The notes beneath the pieces are model-generated. The model made no database searches and was not told where the DNA came from. It saw nothing but the letters and a program-made list of their open reading frames with translations. The position numbers were made by a program, and so were the translations under genes. Shown one piece after another: positions 45,669 to 56,769 of a stretch of DNA of 64,000 nucleotides (position 1 is the first letter of the stretch; the number at the start of each line of letters is the position of its first letter). Source of the stretch: Aporrectodea caliginosa (taxonomy: Eukaryota; Annelida; Clitellata; Crassiclitellata; Lumbricidae). The DNA lies in assembly GCA_020284085.1 (NCBI GenBank), contig JACEVL010000147.1:1507501-1571500 (forward strand), in the 5' to 3' direction.

Positions 45669-46036
45669 GGTTAGATATTTCTACAATAAATCAAACCTTT
45701 CAGCTGGGTTTAAATGAAATATGCATAAAATAGAAAAACTTTGACTGCAAAATAAGATTTTTAATGTAATACTGATGAACAGTAAATGAGCTAACCTCCA
45801 CAAGGGTCGGTTAATTGGCGATACTGACATCTACACTTACATGTATGTACGTGTCATAACAGCTTTATTCACTATAGCCGCGTAGCCGATCCAAGAGATT
45901 CTCAGAGATTTGTAATTTTTAGCATTCCAAAATGCATAGTGTACAGGGACTGTACTGTAGGCTATTGGCCTACCACAGCTTGATTTGAATGAATGAATGA
46001 TTTGTCTCTCACTGCGGCTGCTAGAAATATGATATA

Positions 46037-46186
46037 CAGGCACGTAGCCAGATTTAAATTCAAGAGGAGGCAACTTCACAGATCATTGGCATTATCCTAG
46101 TCATTGAGTTCATTACTCAATCGAAGTTCCAGTATATAAAAAAAGCAAGAAGAGGCAGCTGCCTCCTCAATGTAGCTACGCCTATG
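46037..46186. mobile_element. 150-bp hAT MITE with perfect TSD
   Basis: The left end CAGGCACGTAGCCAG and the reverse-complemented right end CATAGGCGTAGCTAC are hAT-style (C-A-G...GCGTAGC). Perfect 8-bp duplications ATGATATA lie at 46029-46036 and 46187-46194. Internal GAGGAGGCAACTTC and GAGGCAGCTGCCTCCTC blocks pair partly. It may be a deletion derivative of a hAT family like the relic at 45141-45668, but that link is not shown. Confidence 0.9.
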
Positions 46187-46929
46187 ATGATATACTGCAA
46201 GCTTGGTGTCATGCATGAGAAACAGAATGTGTGGGAGGCTAGTTTGATGAGAGATATCTTCCTGACTTTGTGGCTGGTGATGTTGGAAAGGCAATAATAT
46301 ACAGGGAGTGTGTAACATATGAGACATCATGATGAAAGTATCGATAAGCTGTGTGGCTGAAAGACTGGCTCAGCCTGGCCTGGATTCTGTTCGTTTCACT
46401 GCCTGTCTCATATTACACAAGCACTTGGAGTGAAGCTGTCAGCAGCAGGGGCCCAGCGACTTTTAGGGGCCCGGGCTGGGCCCGGCAATCAACTTATGAA
46501 AAATATTATAACCAGTTATACAAAGATTATGATTTATGCCTTTTAAAATATAATATTACGGACACTTAACTACAATGAATAGTTGTAAGATGAGGGAAGG
46601 GCCCAGCCGCCGCCGCCGCCGCTGCCGTAACATAGTGGCAGCTCCGCTGCCACTCTTCAGTGCACAAGCACCGTCAAATAGATTAAAACCTTTCATTTGA
46701 AACAGTTGAAACAGTTGAAACATGGAAAGTTTGTGGTTTAGTAAGAAAAATGCCAACTAAAAACACGCAAATTCGATGAGCAATGCTTCAGAAATAGAGG
46801 CATACAAGCAGCGGCTGTGCTAAGTTTAATCGACTAGTCTTCAGTTCACAGAAAAGACATAATTTTTCTCTCATTCATGGGTCTTTGAAAAATGAGGTGC
46901 CCCTTAAAAGATCTCATTTTAAGTCACAC
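46187..46929. other. No gene recognised; G/C-rich repeat ends
   Basis: GGGGCCCGGGCTGGGCCCGG near 46467 and GGGCCCAGCCGCCGCCGCC near 46601 look like the ends of an old element with A/T-rich middle, but no TSD was seen. Confidence 0.35.
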
Positions 46930-48890
46930 TCAGCAACTTTTCAAAGAAGACATCGTCATACCAAACTGAGCTACCTAAAAGTGTGAGGCCTAACCGATGC
47001 AAAGCTGATGTTCTGAAAATTAAAAATTTGGAAAACCACCATGCCAGTCTGAAAGCTAAACGATGCAAAGCTGAAGTTCTTAAACTTAAAGGATGAAAAG
47101 CACAAGGTCTGAAATGTAAACGATTCAAACCTGAATTTCTTAAACTTAACGGATTAAACCCCCAGCTCTAAAACCGCAGAGTGTGAAATCTAAACGATGC
47201 AAACCTGAAGATTGCAATTTGGAAAAGCCCCAGCTCTGAAATCTAAAAGATGTAAACCTGACGATTAAAATTTGGAAAAACACCAGCTCTGAAATTTTAA
47301 AGATGAAAACCTGAGGATTAAAAATTTGGAAAAACACCAGCTCTGAAATTGTTAAAGTTGCAAACCTGAAGATCAAAATTTGAAAAACACCGGCTCTGAA
47401 ATTTTAAAGATGAAAACCACAACTTCGGAAATTTTAAATTTGCAAACAAGAAGTTCTGAAATTAAAATTTTGAAAACAACCAGGTCTGAAATCTAAAAGA
47501 TTGAAAACCAGAGTGTCTGAAATTTTAAATTTGGAACCAACAACGTCAGAAATCTAAGGGATTGAAAACCACATCTTCAGAAATTTTAAATTTGCAAACA
47601 AGAAGTTCTGAAATTAAAATTTTGAAAACAGCCAGGTCTGAAATCTAAAAGATTGAAAACCAGAGTGTCTGAAATTTTAAAGTTGGAAACCACAGCGTCA
47701 GAAATCTAAAGGATTGAAATCCACAACTTCAGAAATTTTAAATTTACAAACAAGAAGTTCTGAAATTAAAATTTTGAAAACAAACAGGTGTGAAATCTAA
47801 ATGATTGAAAACCAGAGTGTCTGAAAATTTAAAGATGGAAACCACAACGTCAGAAATCTAAAGGATTGAAAACCACAACTTCCGAAATTTTAAATTTGCA
47901 AACAAGAAGTTCTGAAATTAAAATTTTGAAAACAAACAGGTGTGAAATCTAAATGATTGAAAACCAGAGTGTCTGAAAATTTAAAGATGGAAACCACAAC
48001 GTCAGAAATCTAAAGGATTGAAAACCACAACTTCCGAAATTTTAAATTTGCAAACAAGAAGTTCTGAAATTAAAATTTTGAAAACAGCCAGGTCTGAAAT
48101 CTAAAAGATTGAAAACCAGAGTGTCTGAAATTTTAATGTTGGAAACCACAACGTCAGAAATCTAAAGGATTGAAATCCACAACTTCAGAAATTTTAAATT
48201 TGCAAACAAGAATTTGTGAAATAAAAATTTTGAAAACCACCAGGTCTGAAATCTAAAAGATGCAAACCAGAATGTCTGAAATTTTTAAGATGGAAACCAC
48301 AACGTCAGAAATCTAAAGGATTGAAAACCACAACTTCCGAAATTTTAAATTTGCAAACAAGAAGTTCTGAAATTAAAATTTTGAAAACAAACAGGTGTGA
48401 AATCTAAATGATTGAAAACCAGAGTGTCTGAAAATTTAAAGATGGAAACCACAACGTCAGAAATCTAAAGGATTGAAAACCACAACTTCCGAAATTTTAA
48501 ATTTGCAAACAAGAAGTTCTGAAATTAAAATTTTGAAAACAGCCAGGTCTGAAATCTAAAAGATTGAAAACCAGAGTGTCTGAAATTTTAATGTTGGAAA
48601 CCACAACGTCAGAAATCTAAAGGATTGAAATCCACAACTTCAGAAATTTTAAATTTGCAAACAAGAATTTGTGAAATAAAAATTTTGAAAACCACCAGGT
48701 CTGAAATCTAAAAGATGCAAACCAGAATGTCTGAAATTTTTAAGATGGAAACCACGACATCAGAAATCTAAGGGATTGAAAACCACAACTTCGGAAATTT
48801 TAAATTTGCAAAGAAGAAGATCACAAATTTTAAAGTTGCAAAGAAGAAGATCTCAAATTTTAAATTTGCAAACGCTAAGTTTTGAAAACT
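46930..48890. repeat. A/T-rich tandem array with nested periods
   Basis: About 2 kb made of 30-40 bp subunits of the form TCTGAAATCTAAAAGATTG/GAAAACCA. These are organised into units of about 150 bp (landmark TTCCGAAATTTTAAATTTGC at about 47880, 48031, 48335 and 48487) and then a 455-bp higher-order repeat. The rare variant ACAAGAATTTGTGAAATAAA at about 48208 and 48663 is also 455 bp apart. No gene; small ORFs in it are artefacts. Confidence 0.92.
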
Positions 48891-49916
48891 CAGCTTGCTT
48901 TAAAAGCGAAAAGCCTACCGTGTGCTTTGCAATGATGAATATCAACAGCTCTCTGTCGTCTTTCTAAATTACATTTGACTCAGCCTCCTCATGTCTAGAG
49001 AAAAAGCGAGCTCTGTGACTCTTTCTGCTTCGTAGCCGCTCTCTGCCTCTCTGCTTCTTAGTCTCGCTGCCAACCTCTCTACAATGAGAAATGCCTAGTC
49101 TTCTAAAATGAGAGTCAACTCAGCCTCAGCCTCCCCATGGGTAGAAAGTGCTTCCTAGCCTCTTTGAAAAACCACATGTTCACTCTGTCTCTTAGAAGGA
49201 TGTCATTTTAACGCTCAATTCAGCTTCATTTCAATTTAGAAAACTTCATACCAACCGAGTCAGCTTTGCTGTGTATGTGTCAGTGTTTTTGGTTTCGAAA
49301 ATCTTACAATGGGGTAATTGCTATGCAGCTCGTGTAAACGTGCACTAGCGAGCTCTTGAAACACACCTCCATATAACATTGATAATCCTAGGTTCGTGTA
49401 AATGCTCATCTTAACTCACCAAATTCTCTAGAAAATTATAAGTCTGATTCATAAACTGGATGTGTGTGAACTCACTAAACATGACTTTACGTGGTAAAAG
49501 TTTGTATCCACGCACCAAAACATATCAACTACTAAATTAAAGACACTATCTGGTTCATAATTTTGTGTGTAACAGTTTAATGTACTGATGCTGAGTTTCT
49601 ACTCAATAAAGTTTGATTAAATTCATGTCTTTTCGTGTTTGGTAGATAGATTATTATAGACAATGAAAGATAGTCGATAGTATGTGTGAGTGTGACGTCA
49701 ATCCCTAATGAGGCCCTTATTCTATAATTCACAGAGTTGCAAGCTCATTGGATGCCTGTAGAAACTCCAAAAAGCAATGGCCTACAGTGTAAATGGCTAA
49801 GATTGTCTATGTGGCCATGTGAGTGAAAGACCCAAAACAATATGTATGTTGGTTGCATGTATTACAAAAACCTCTCAATTTGTGTTTAGGGAATATTCAA
49901 AGCCCTTGTAGCGCCA
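48891..49916. other. No gene recognised
   Basis: T-rich on the plus strand, with repeated CTCAGCCTC blocks at 48980-49140. No ORF of note. Confidence 0.4.
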
Positions 49917-50012
49917 ATGGAGGGGTCTAAATTTGATGTTGGCAGCTGCTGTGGCTCACACCCAAAGGGGTCTAAATTTGATGTAGGCACCTGCTGTGGC
50001 TCACACCCAAAA
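49917..50012. repeat. Two-copy direct repeat, about 48 bp
   Basis: AGGGGTCTAAATTTGATGT followed by GCTGTGGCTCACACCCAAA occurs twice in tandem. Confidence 0.9.
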
Positions 50013-50170
50013 ATAATTGCCACTTTGGAAGGTGAGGGGTAGGCACACGCACGCCCCACCCAAGAAGGGCAACCCTTGGCCAAATTTAATTGCCCTCTGT
50101 TTTGCCTGAGGTGGTCGTTTGACCTTTGACCTGTACTTGGACTACTTTATGCTTCAACTCTCAGTGTAAA

Positions 50171-50268
50171 ATTAAGCCAGCTCCTGTATATAGAATTAAG
50201 CCAGCTCCTGTATATCGAATTAAGCCAGCTCCTGTATATCGAATTAAGCCAGCTCCTGTATATTGATT
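50171..50268. repeat. 22-bp tandem repeat, four copies
   Basis: AATTAAGCCAGCTCCTGTAT repeated four times with a two-base spacer. Confidence 0.9.
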
Positions 50269-50289
50269 ACTACTCCTATACAAGAACTC

Positions 50290-51219
50290 GGTTCCCATCG
50301 AAAATGTCGCGAAGAAAATGTCGCGTTAAAAATGTCGCGGACAAAATGTCGCGGATATAAATGTCGTTGATATATAATGTCGCGGATACAAATGTCGCGG
50401 ATAAAAATGTCGCGGTTAAAAATGTCGTTGATACATAGTGTCGCGGATAAAAATGTCGCGGATAAAAATGTCGCCGTTCACAATTTCGTCGCGTCTTGTT
50501 TACTATCTGCTCTATTGAGCCAGCAATGTCTTTGACCTCAAAATTAGCGAAGCGTGATACCTCGAAGTCGAAATCTTTTGATGTCAAACATATTTCGCGT
50601 CTTGTTTGTCTTGCCTTGAATCGAATTCAGCGATTCTTGAGACCTCGAAATATACGAACATTGTAGTACGAACATTGTAGTACGAACATTCTAGTACGAA
50701 CATTCTAGTAGGAACATTATAGTTTTTTAATACAAACATTCTATTCTCTATACGAACATTCTAGTAGGCTGTAGTACGAACATTCTAGTACGAACATTCT
50801 AGTAGGAACATTATAGTTTTTTAATACTTTAGTTTAGTATATCGTATATCGTTCTTAATAGTTTAGTCTTCGTATATCGTATATTGTCTTCGTATATCGT
50901 ATATCGTTCTTAATAGTTTAGTATTAAACGGTCAAAGTTAAAAATTGTCTTCGAATTTCGTTCTTCATAGTTTAGTGTTATAGGCTACTGTCATACGGTT
51001 CCCAGTATGGTGAAAATGTCGCGGGGAAAATATCAACGACATTTTTATCCGCGACATTTTTATCCGCGACATTTTTATCCGCGACATTTTTAACGGCGAC
51101 ATTTTTATCCGCGACATTTTTATCCGCGACATTATATATCAACGACATTGTTATCCGCGACATTTTGTCTGCGACATTTTTACCGCGACATTTTCTTCGC
51201 GACATTTTCGATGGATACC
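50290..51219. mobile_element. 930-bp element with long minisatellite terminal inverted repeats and 9-bp TSD (MULE-like)
   Basis: The left end GGTTCCCATCGAAAATGTCG and the reverse-complemented right end GGTATCCATCGAAAATGTCG open inverted repeats of about 190-210 bp. Each is built from about a dozen short units of the type AAAATGTCGCGGATA. A perfect 9-bp duplication CAAGAACTC flanks it (50281-50289, 51220-51228). The middle holds TAGTACGAACATTC and CGTATATCGTATA repeats and no ORF. Long TIRs plus a 9-bp TSD are the hallmark of Mutator-like elements, but without a transposase the superfamily is inference. Confidence 0.85.
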
Positions 51220-52589
51220 CAAGAACTCCATGTACGTGCAGTAGTGGGTAGGCCTACACGCACGTGGCATAGTTTTTTATGAGACGCTATGCAGTGGTTG
51301 TCTGAAAAGTAATTTTAACACAAATGACAGAGAGTTGACCCCTAGGCGAATTCATTAATAGCCTGATGCAGAGTCTGTTATGAGCAGAAGCAGTAGAGCG
51401 TCCTGTGTCATAGTTGTCTGCAGGAATTTCAGGTCGTTTTAAGCTGCGTTCTGCATGGTTGCTCAGTGAGGCGAGATGCGGTCGGCGTCGACATGCTTCA
51501 ACTGTTTGCTCTGTGCAATAACGAAACGTGTGGTCTGCGTAAAGATAGAGACAACGAATAAGATGTAGAGACACGAAGAAAGACACACAGACAGACAGCA
51601 TACAGACAAAGAAGCGTGCTTATCCTTGACGTATGGCGACGAAGCGACGCATTGACCCAGAAGGTAGAAGGTGTTCCAAATATTAACACTCCCTCGTTTT
51701 TTTTGTATATTATTCTGCCCTAGACTAACACATTTCCTCACTCGATATTTAAGTCTCTTCTGATCTTAACTTCGCCTCAGCCCGTACTCTGGTAATGCCA
51801 GTCCCAAGCCTGGATAGAGGAGGAGGGCGGCGCTATTCATCTTTGTTATGACATTAAATAGCAACTAACCTTCTGATCCACTCGCTTCATTTTCCAATCT
51901 CTAGATCTCGGTGACAGCAAATTAAGTGCAACCTATTATCTAATTAATTATTAATTAAGTGCATTAAGTCATCAGTAATTGAATTAGCTGCAACTCAAGA
52001 ATTATCATTGTCAATACAATGTTTATAGCGCCGCTACAGGAGCAAGTAATCGGAGGCACTGTCTGCGCTACCATCGGATGTGACACCAAACATTCATTAG
52101 TTAGTTAACAAATAACAATGCTCAGATATCTATAGAGTCATCAGTGGCCGCCGGATCACGTGTTTTGCTCTCGCATACACGGTAAGCGAAAACAACCAAA
52201 ATTTCCATCAATTAAGAGTAATAAACATATGGAAAAGGCTGCGCATGGGAAAGGTAAAAGGGTTAAAATATTTGTTTTAAACGAACCTAATGGTCTAGAG
52301 CGTTTGATCCGGATTGAACGACATGTCGTCTGGGTTCTTTGTGATCAGTTACCTAGCGTAATGATAGCGCTGTAGAAGTCATGTAACTGCAACCATACTC
52401 TATTGTAATTGTAACTGATGAATGTTTATATAGCGCCATTGAAGAGCATAACAATTCAGAGGCCTTTCTGCGCCAGCCTACGTATGATGCTAAATGTCAT
52501 TAAGAGCTAGAATATTGTACCAGTTGGAAAAACAATGCATAGTAAACTAGAGGCTGTTAATGTACACTAATTTTTGATTCAGGGTGTGG
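51220..52589. repeat. 1.4-kb dispersed duplication, copy B
   Basis: Counterpart of 40708-42119 with many substitutions and small indels; the same order of blocks, including the retroposon end at 51797 and the LINE-like tails at about 52019 and 52428. Its first bases are the right TSD of the 930-bp long-TIR element, which inserted at the start of this copy. Confidence 0.85.
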
Positions 52590-53000
52590 CGCAATTTTCG
52601 CGCAAAATACCAGAACGGATCGCTGTCTTCTTCACGTGATTCGTAATTTTAGTTCAGAATTCGCTCAACTGTGCTTTAAATTACTAAAAAAAATCAACTG
52701 CGATGCGTAGTAAATTCAACATAGCAACGACAGCGCTGATCTAAATATACATGTAGGTATCGATGGTTGAGCGACAATTGAAAATAGCACGGAATTGGAC
52801 GATAGCATTGAACTTATACAGGGATTAGTAGTTAAGAAATATTTTCTGTTAGTAAAGCACAGACTCAGAGTCTCAAAAATTCTAAAACTTCACTGCGACA
52901 TAATTCGTTAGACAGTGTGTGCCCAAAGCCATAGGCGCAACCACCCTATGGGACCCGTGGGACGCGTCCCCCCAACTTTCGAACAGGTTGGGACGGCCGT
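52590..53000. other. No gene recognised
   Basis: Unique-looking sequence; small ORFs only. Confidence 0.4.
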
Positions 53001-53205
53001 GGACGCGTCCCCCCCCAACTTTCGAACAGGTTGGGACGGTCCCTCCAACTTTTGAAAATTGTGAGGCAAACAAGAGCCCAAAATGCACTCCATTTGGTAT
53101 CAAATGCTAAAAATTGCGTCGGCTTCTGGGGCTCCGCCCCAGACCCCGATTGGGGGGGACTTACGACGCTTCCCATACCGCCTATAGTCGTTAGGAACTT
53201 CTTGC
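52964..53205. repeat. G/C-rich repeat flanking a LINE, left copy
   Basis: Begins with two copies of CCCCCAACTTTCGAACAGG and GTTGGGACGG, then AGCCCAAAATGCACTCCATT and CTGGGGCTCCGCCCCAGACC, a strong G/C stem. The second half recurs at 53995-54150. Confidence 0.8.
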
Positions 53206-53965
53206 CTTCTGCAATCTCTCCCCTCTGTACCATTAATGCCAGTATACTACAAGGCTCTGGCCTTGGACCTATTGATTTTGTCATAGCCATTTCTAGCCTT
53301 AAACCTAAATACAGTAGAAACCGTCTCCCTAAATATGGCGACGATAGCTACTTGCAAGCTGGTCCCTGCTTCCTGCATTGACAGCACTCTTTCTGAACTT
53401 GACCATATCTCTAAGTGGGCAATGGGCATCCATTAGCAATCTTAAATTAAACCATGCTATGACCAGAGAAATGGTTGTCAAACGACCGAGGTCCAAACCT
53501 ATTGCCCTCCCTCCTCTCATCCCTGGCATCGAGCGGGTCCAGGAGATGGTTATTTTGGGCATCACTATCTCTGATCGGATTGGCTTTGGGGCACACATGG
53601 ACAAAATATGCTGCAAAGCCCGAAAATCCATGTTCGCGCTACGTGTTTTGGTCGCCCACGGTCACCACGGTGAACGTCTCTTTGACAATGTTAGAGCTTC
53701 TATTCTCGCAGGGCTACGTTATGCCTCCTCTGTTTGGTGGGGATTTGCCACAGTGCCACTGTAGGGGAACATAAACGCCTTAACGGTATTCTGAGAAAAA
53801 TGACCCGTCCAGGCTTCCTCCCTGCCGATGTTCCTAGTTTTGACAAACACGTACTGTTCTAGAGCTTATTCTACTCTTTTCCGTTCAATTCTCTTAAACC
53901 CTTGTCACTTCCAGTTTATTCATATAATAAAGTCATATTTTTCACAGATCTAGATGGATTAGGTA
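53206..53965 (+). pseudogene. Jockey-superfamily LINE reverse-transcriptase relic
   Basis: Plus-strand pieces in order: INASILQGSGLGPIDFVIAI (the QGS..GP motif), SRNRLPKYGDDSYL (the YADD active site mutated to YGDD), LNHAMTREMVVKRPRS, VQEMVILGITISDRIGFGAH, KARKSMFALRVLVAHGHHGE, YASSVWWGF, then LNGILRKMTRPGFLPADVPS. Several frame changes and stops break the ORF. This is the largest LINE remnant in the window. The order and spacing fit the palm and thumb of a non-LTR reverse transcriptase. Confidence 0.88.
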
Positions 53966-53994
53966 CTTTTATATCGAAATCATCGGTGAAAAAT

Positions 53995-54240
53995 TTGAGG
54001 TAAATAAAAGCCCAAAATGTACTCCATTTGGCATCAAATGCTCAAAATTGCGTCGGCTTCTGGGGCTCCGCCCCAGACCCCGATGGGGAGCTTACGACGC
54101 TCCCCCATACCCCCTAGTCGTTAGGGGCTTCTTGCCTTCGGCAATCGCAGCTTCGCGCCTTCGGCGCTCGCAATTCCCCCCTACCCCACTCACACATTCT
54201 AGTAGGTCCCCCCCAACTTCTGGACCGTGGTTGCGCCCCT
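53995..54240. repeat. G/C-rich repeat flanking a LINE, right copy
   Basis: AGCCCAAAATGTACTCCATT, GCGTCGGCTTCTGGGGCTCC and TTAGGGGCTTCTTGCCTTCG repeat the 53040-53205 sequence in direct orientation about 950 bp away. It ends GGTCCCCCCCAACTTCTGG, echoing the start of the left copy. Confidence 0.8.
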
Positions 54241-54339
54241 GGCTATAGGCCTATATAGGCCTAAGCGATATAGGCGGCTGCATGCCTGGAGCCGCAGAGC
54301 GACATTTTTCAAGGAGCGGCAAATTCCGGCAAAATACAT

Positions 54340-54420
54340 GATTCATTCATTCATTACTAGAATTTATATAGCGCCTCTTCAAGGGAACTACTCAGAGGCG
54401 CCCCCAACCCAAGCGCGGCC
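54340..54420 (-). mobile_element. LINE/SINE 3' tail
   Basis: (ATTC)n followed by GAATTTATATAGCGCCTC and CTACTCAGAGGCGCCCCCAA; the reverse complement matches the tail of the LINE at 35763-35990. Other such tails without ORF occur near 18411, 41540, 41950, 52019, 52428 and 63590. Confidence 0.75.
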
Positions 54421-54597
54421 AAATAATGATGGTCACTTCCGTCAAAAATATGTTATTATGAGTAAGTTTTTGTCCTCGCATAGGGCCTATATATAGCGCA
54501 AAATTGTCGAAGACTGCCAAAGGCCGCCACTGGTGGGACACCACTAGGCTATATATAGAATGCCTGACTGAAGTTTCGCCACAACCTACCTGTGGTA

Positions 54598-54675
54598 GTG
54601 CCAGTCCCAAGCCTGGAAAAAGGTGGAGGGCGACACTAATCATCTTTGTTATGACACAGTGTCGTTAAACAGCAA
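54598..54675 (+). mobile_element. Short retroposon 3' end, fifth copy
   Basis: GTGCCAGTCCCAAGCCTGG through GACACAGTGTCGTTAAACAG, the same repeat as at 32797. Confidence 0.6.
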
Positions 54676-55924
54676 CCAAGTTCCTGATCAGTCCCCTAGC
54701 TATGTCTAGCCTATTCAAAGGCCTCGCGCGTCATCAGCGCTTCTTGCTGTCTCATCATCTTGATCATGGGAAACCCTCATTTTTCATACAAGTACTGGAC
54801 CAACTTCCTCCAAAACAAGTGTTTAACTCTAGTAATCGAGTCGTTCTTAAACTTGTGTGCTTTCTTTGCGATTTATTTTGTCTTCACCGCCATATTGATT
54901 TCCGTTTCGTTTTCTTTGGCACTAACACTATTTTTCCAGATAGGCCAATCAGTCGGTTTCTTAGATCCTGGTGTAGGGAAGTTCTACGACCAATTTTTGT
55001 TTTGCCTACCCTAACCACGTTTCCTGTCGCGTCGTCTCATTAATGCGTCTTTCTATCCTCTCCGTTGGTATGACTTCCAGCCCACCACGCATAGCCTAAG
55101 ACTGCAGTATGCAACACAAAATTAATGTCAAATAATCGTAATCGTAATATCTCTACTTCTTTAATGTACATTTTATTACAGCTCGCCTATTAGTAGTAGG
55201 CCCGGCCCCTAGGCCTAGGGATTAGGAAATACAGAAACCTACTGTGTTGATCATTAGGCCTATATCTTGGCTAACGTAGCCTAAGTCTGCCTAACCCATC
55301 CATTATTGAAACTACGTTAGGCCTAGGTGCATGATACCCAGAAAGACAGAGTCCGAAAGCTCCTACTTGACACAGCTGAGGTACCGTAGCCTATTTGCCA
55401 ACCGAACACTAGGCCTATATAGGCCTATTCTGGAACCACTGTGGCCACTGAAAACAGTGCAGAAAAAGATACCTTTACAACTACGACCTCTATCCAGCTG
55501 AATCATCTGGTAGCCTATAGCCATGCAAATCTGCAAGAATAGGCCTATATGGCTGCAGTAGCCTATCTTGAAGAACTATATATATATATCCCGAAACCTC
55601 GATTCATTGACATCCTTTCCAGTAGTAGGGGACATTTACATTAGGTACAACACGGTTACTCCGTTCTCTACACCCATTGAAAGTTTGTTCAGTTGTGGTG
55701 GACACTGGACAGATAGGAATATGTAAGCCTACACCATGGCGCAATGGACTGTCTGATAAAACTTTTAAGAAACCGTTGCTGTCAAAGCAGAGCAAGGACT
55801 TTTCTTTTTGGAAAAATAATCAAACATTGCCAACTTGATATTGTTTATGCTGCATAATGACTCATTATTACTTAGATATTTTTAATACGTACATTTTCAC
55901 AAGTTCATTCATTCATTTAAGATA
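54676..55924. other. No gene recognised; TAGGCCTA-rich
   Basis: Plus ORFs at 54702-55043 are hydrophobic but lack a recognised motif. 55190-55560 is unusually dense in TAGGCCTA and AGGCCTATATAGGCC palindromes. Confidence 0.45.
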
Positions 55925-56120
55925 TTTATATAGCGCCCCTTAACCTAAAGATTTCTACTCAGAGACGCTCCCGACTACAGCGCGGACACTGAATCGGAGT
56001 TTCACGCCGAAGCGCATGAGCGAAGGACTTGCCCAGGGTCCCTACGCGGCGGTTTCAGGTGGATTCGTACCCGCAACCCTCCGACTGCAAGGCACCGAAC
56101 ACACCCCTACACCACCGCGC
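55925..56120 (-). mobile_element. tRNA-derived SINE, second copy
   Basis: Same family as 10391-10605: on the minus strand the head GGTGGTGTAGGGGTGTG with A-box and GGGTACGAATCC as a decayed B-box, then the shared body (GGGACCCTGGGCAAGTCC; GTGTCCGCGCTGTAGTCGGG). It ends in GGGGCGCTATATAAAT and (GAAT)n. This copy keeps the full LINE-like tail that the first copy has partly lost. Confidence 0.88.
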
Positions 56121-56769
56121 CACTGAAGTTAAGTCCTACTGCTGTCTAGCGTTATCTATAGGCTATTATAGGGTACATTTATTTTGTATTTAAAATACAA
56201 AATACAACCATGTATTTGTATTTTGTATTTCAAATAATCTTGAAAAATGTATTTGTATTTTTGTATTTTAAATACATTAAAGAAGGATCGGCAATGGTGG
56301 CGCGTAGGCCGAGTCCCACAAAAATCTGGCGCTATATCAAACCGAATCCGTAGTTTGGGACTTTGGGTGATAGCCGCGGGAATGCAAATGCGGAAGCAGC
56401 AAGGTGCTTGTTGCTATAGGCAACTGTAGGCCTTTGATTAGTACTACGGTAGAAATCGTGGGTAGGCAGCTGTAACATGTCAAAATAATTTTCTTTGAAC
56501 GTAAACGGCCTTTGCTGCCATAAGATGTCGATAAACTCCGGATCCATCCATCCAAATCGTGGGTGATGGTGGAAATAGAATGCTGCAGGTGCGAGCCACG
56601 ATAGAATAGTTTGACAGGTTCGTTTTTCATTCTTGATTGAAATGCTCCAGAATAAAGGACAATTTTCCGTTTTTATTTTTTGATATCGTTTTCGCTGCTG
56701 ATAACTGCGGTTATTAGCCCTTCGCAATAGACGAATTGATCTGCCAGTAGTCAGTCGTTCAGTTGTTTA
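56121..56769. other. No gene recognised
   Basis: Contains repeated TTTGTATTTTAAATACA-type palindromic sequence at 56177-56280. Minus ORFs at 56332-56727 include AAAFYFHHHPRFGWMDPEF but no recognised domain. Confidence 0.35.
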
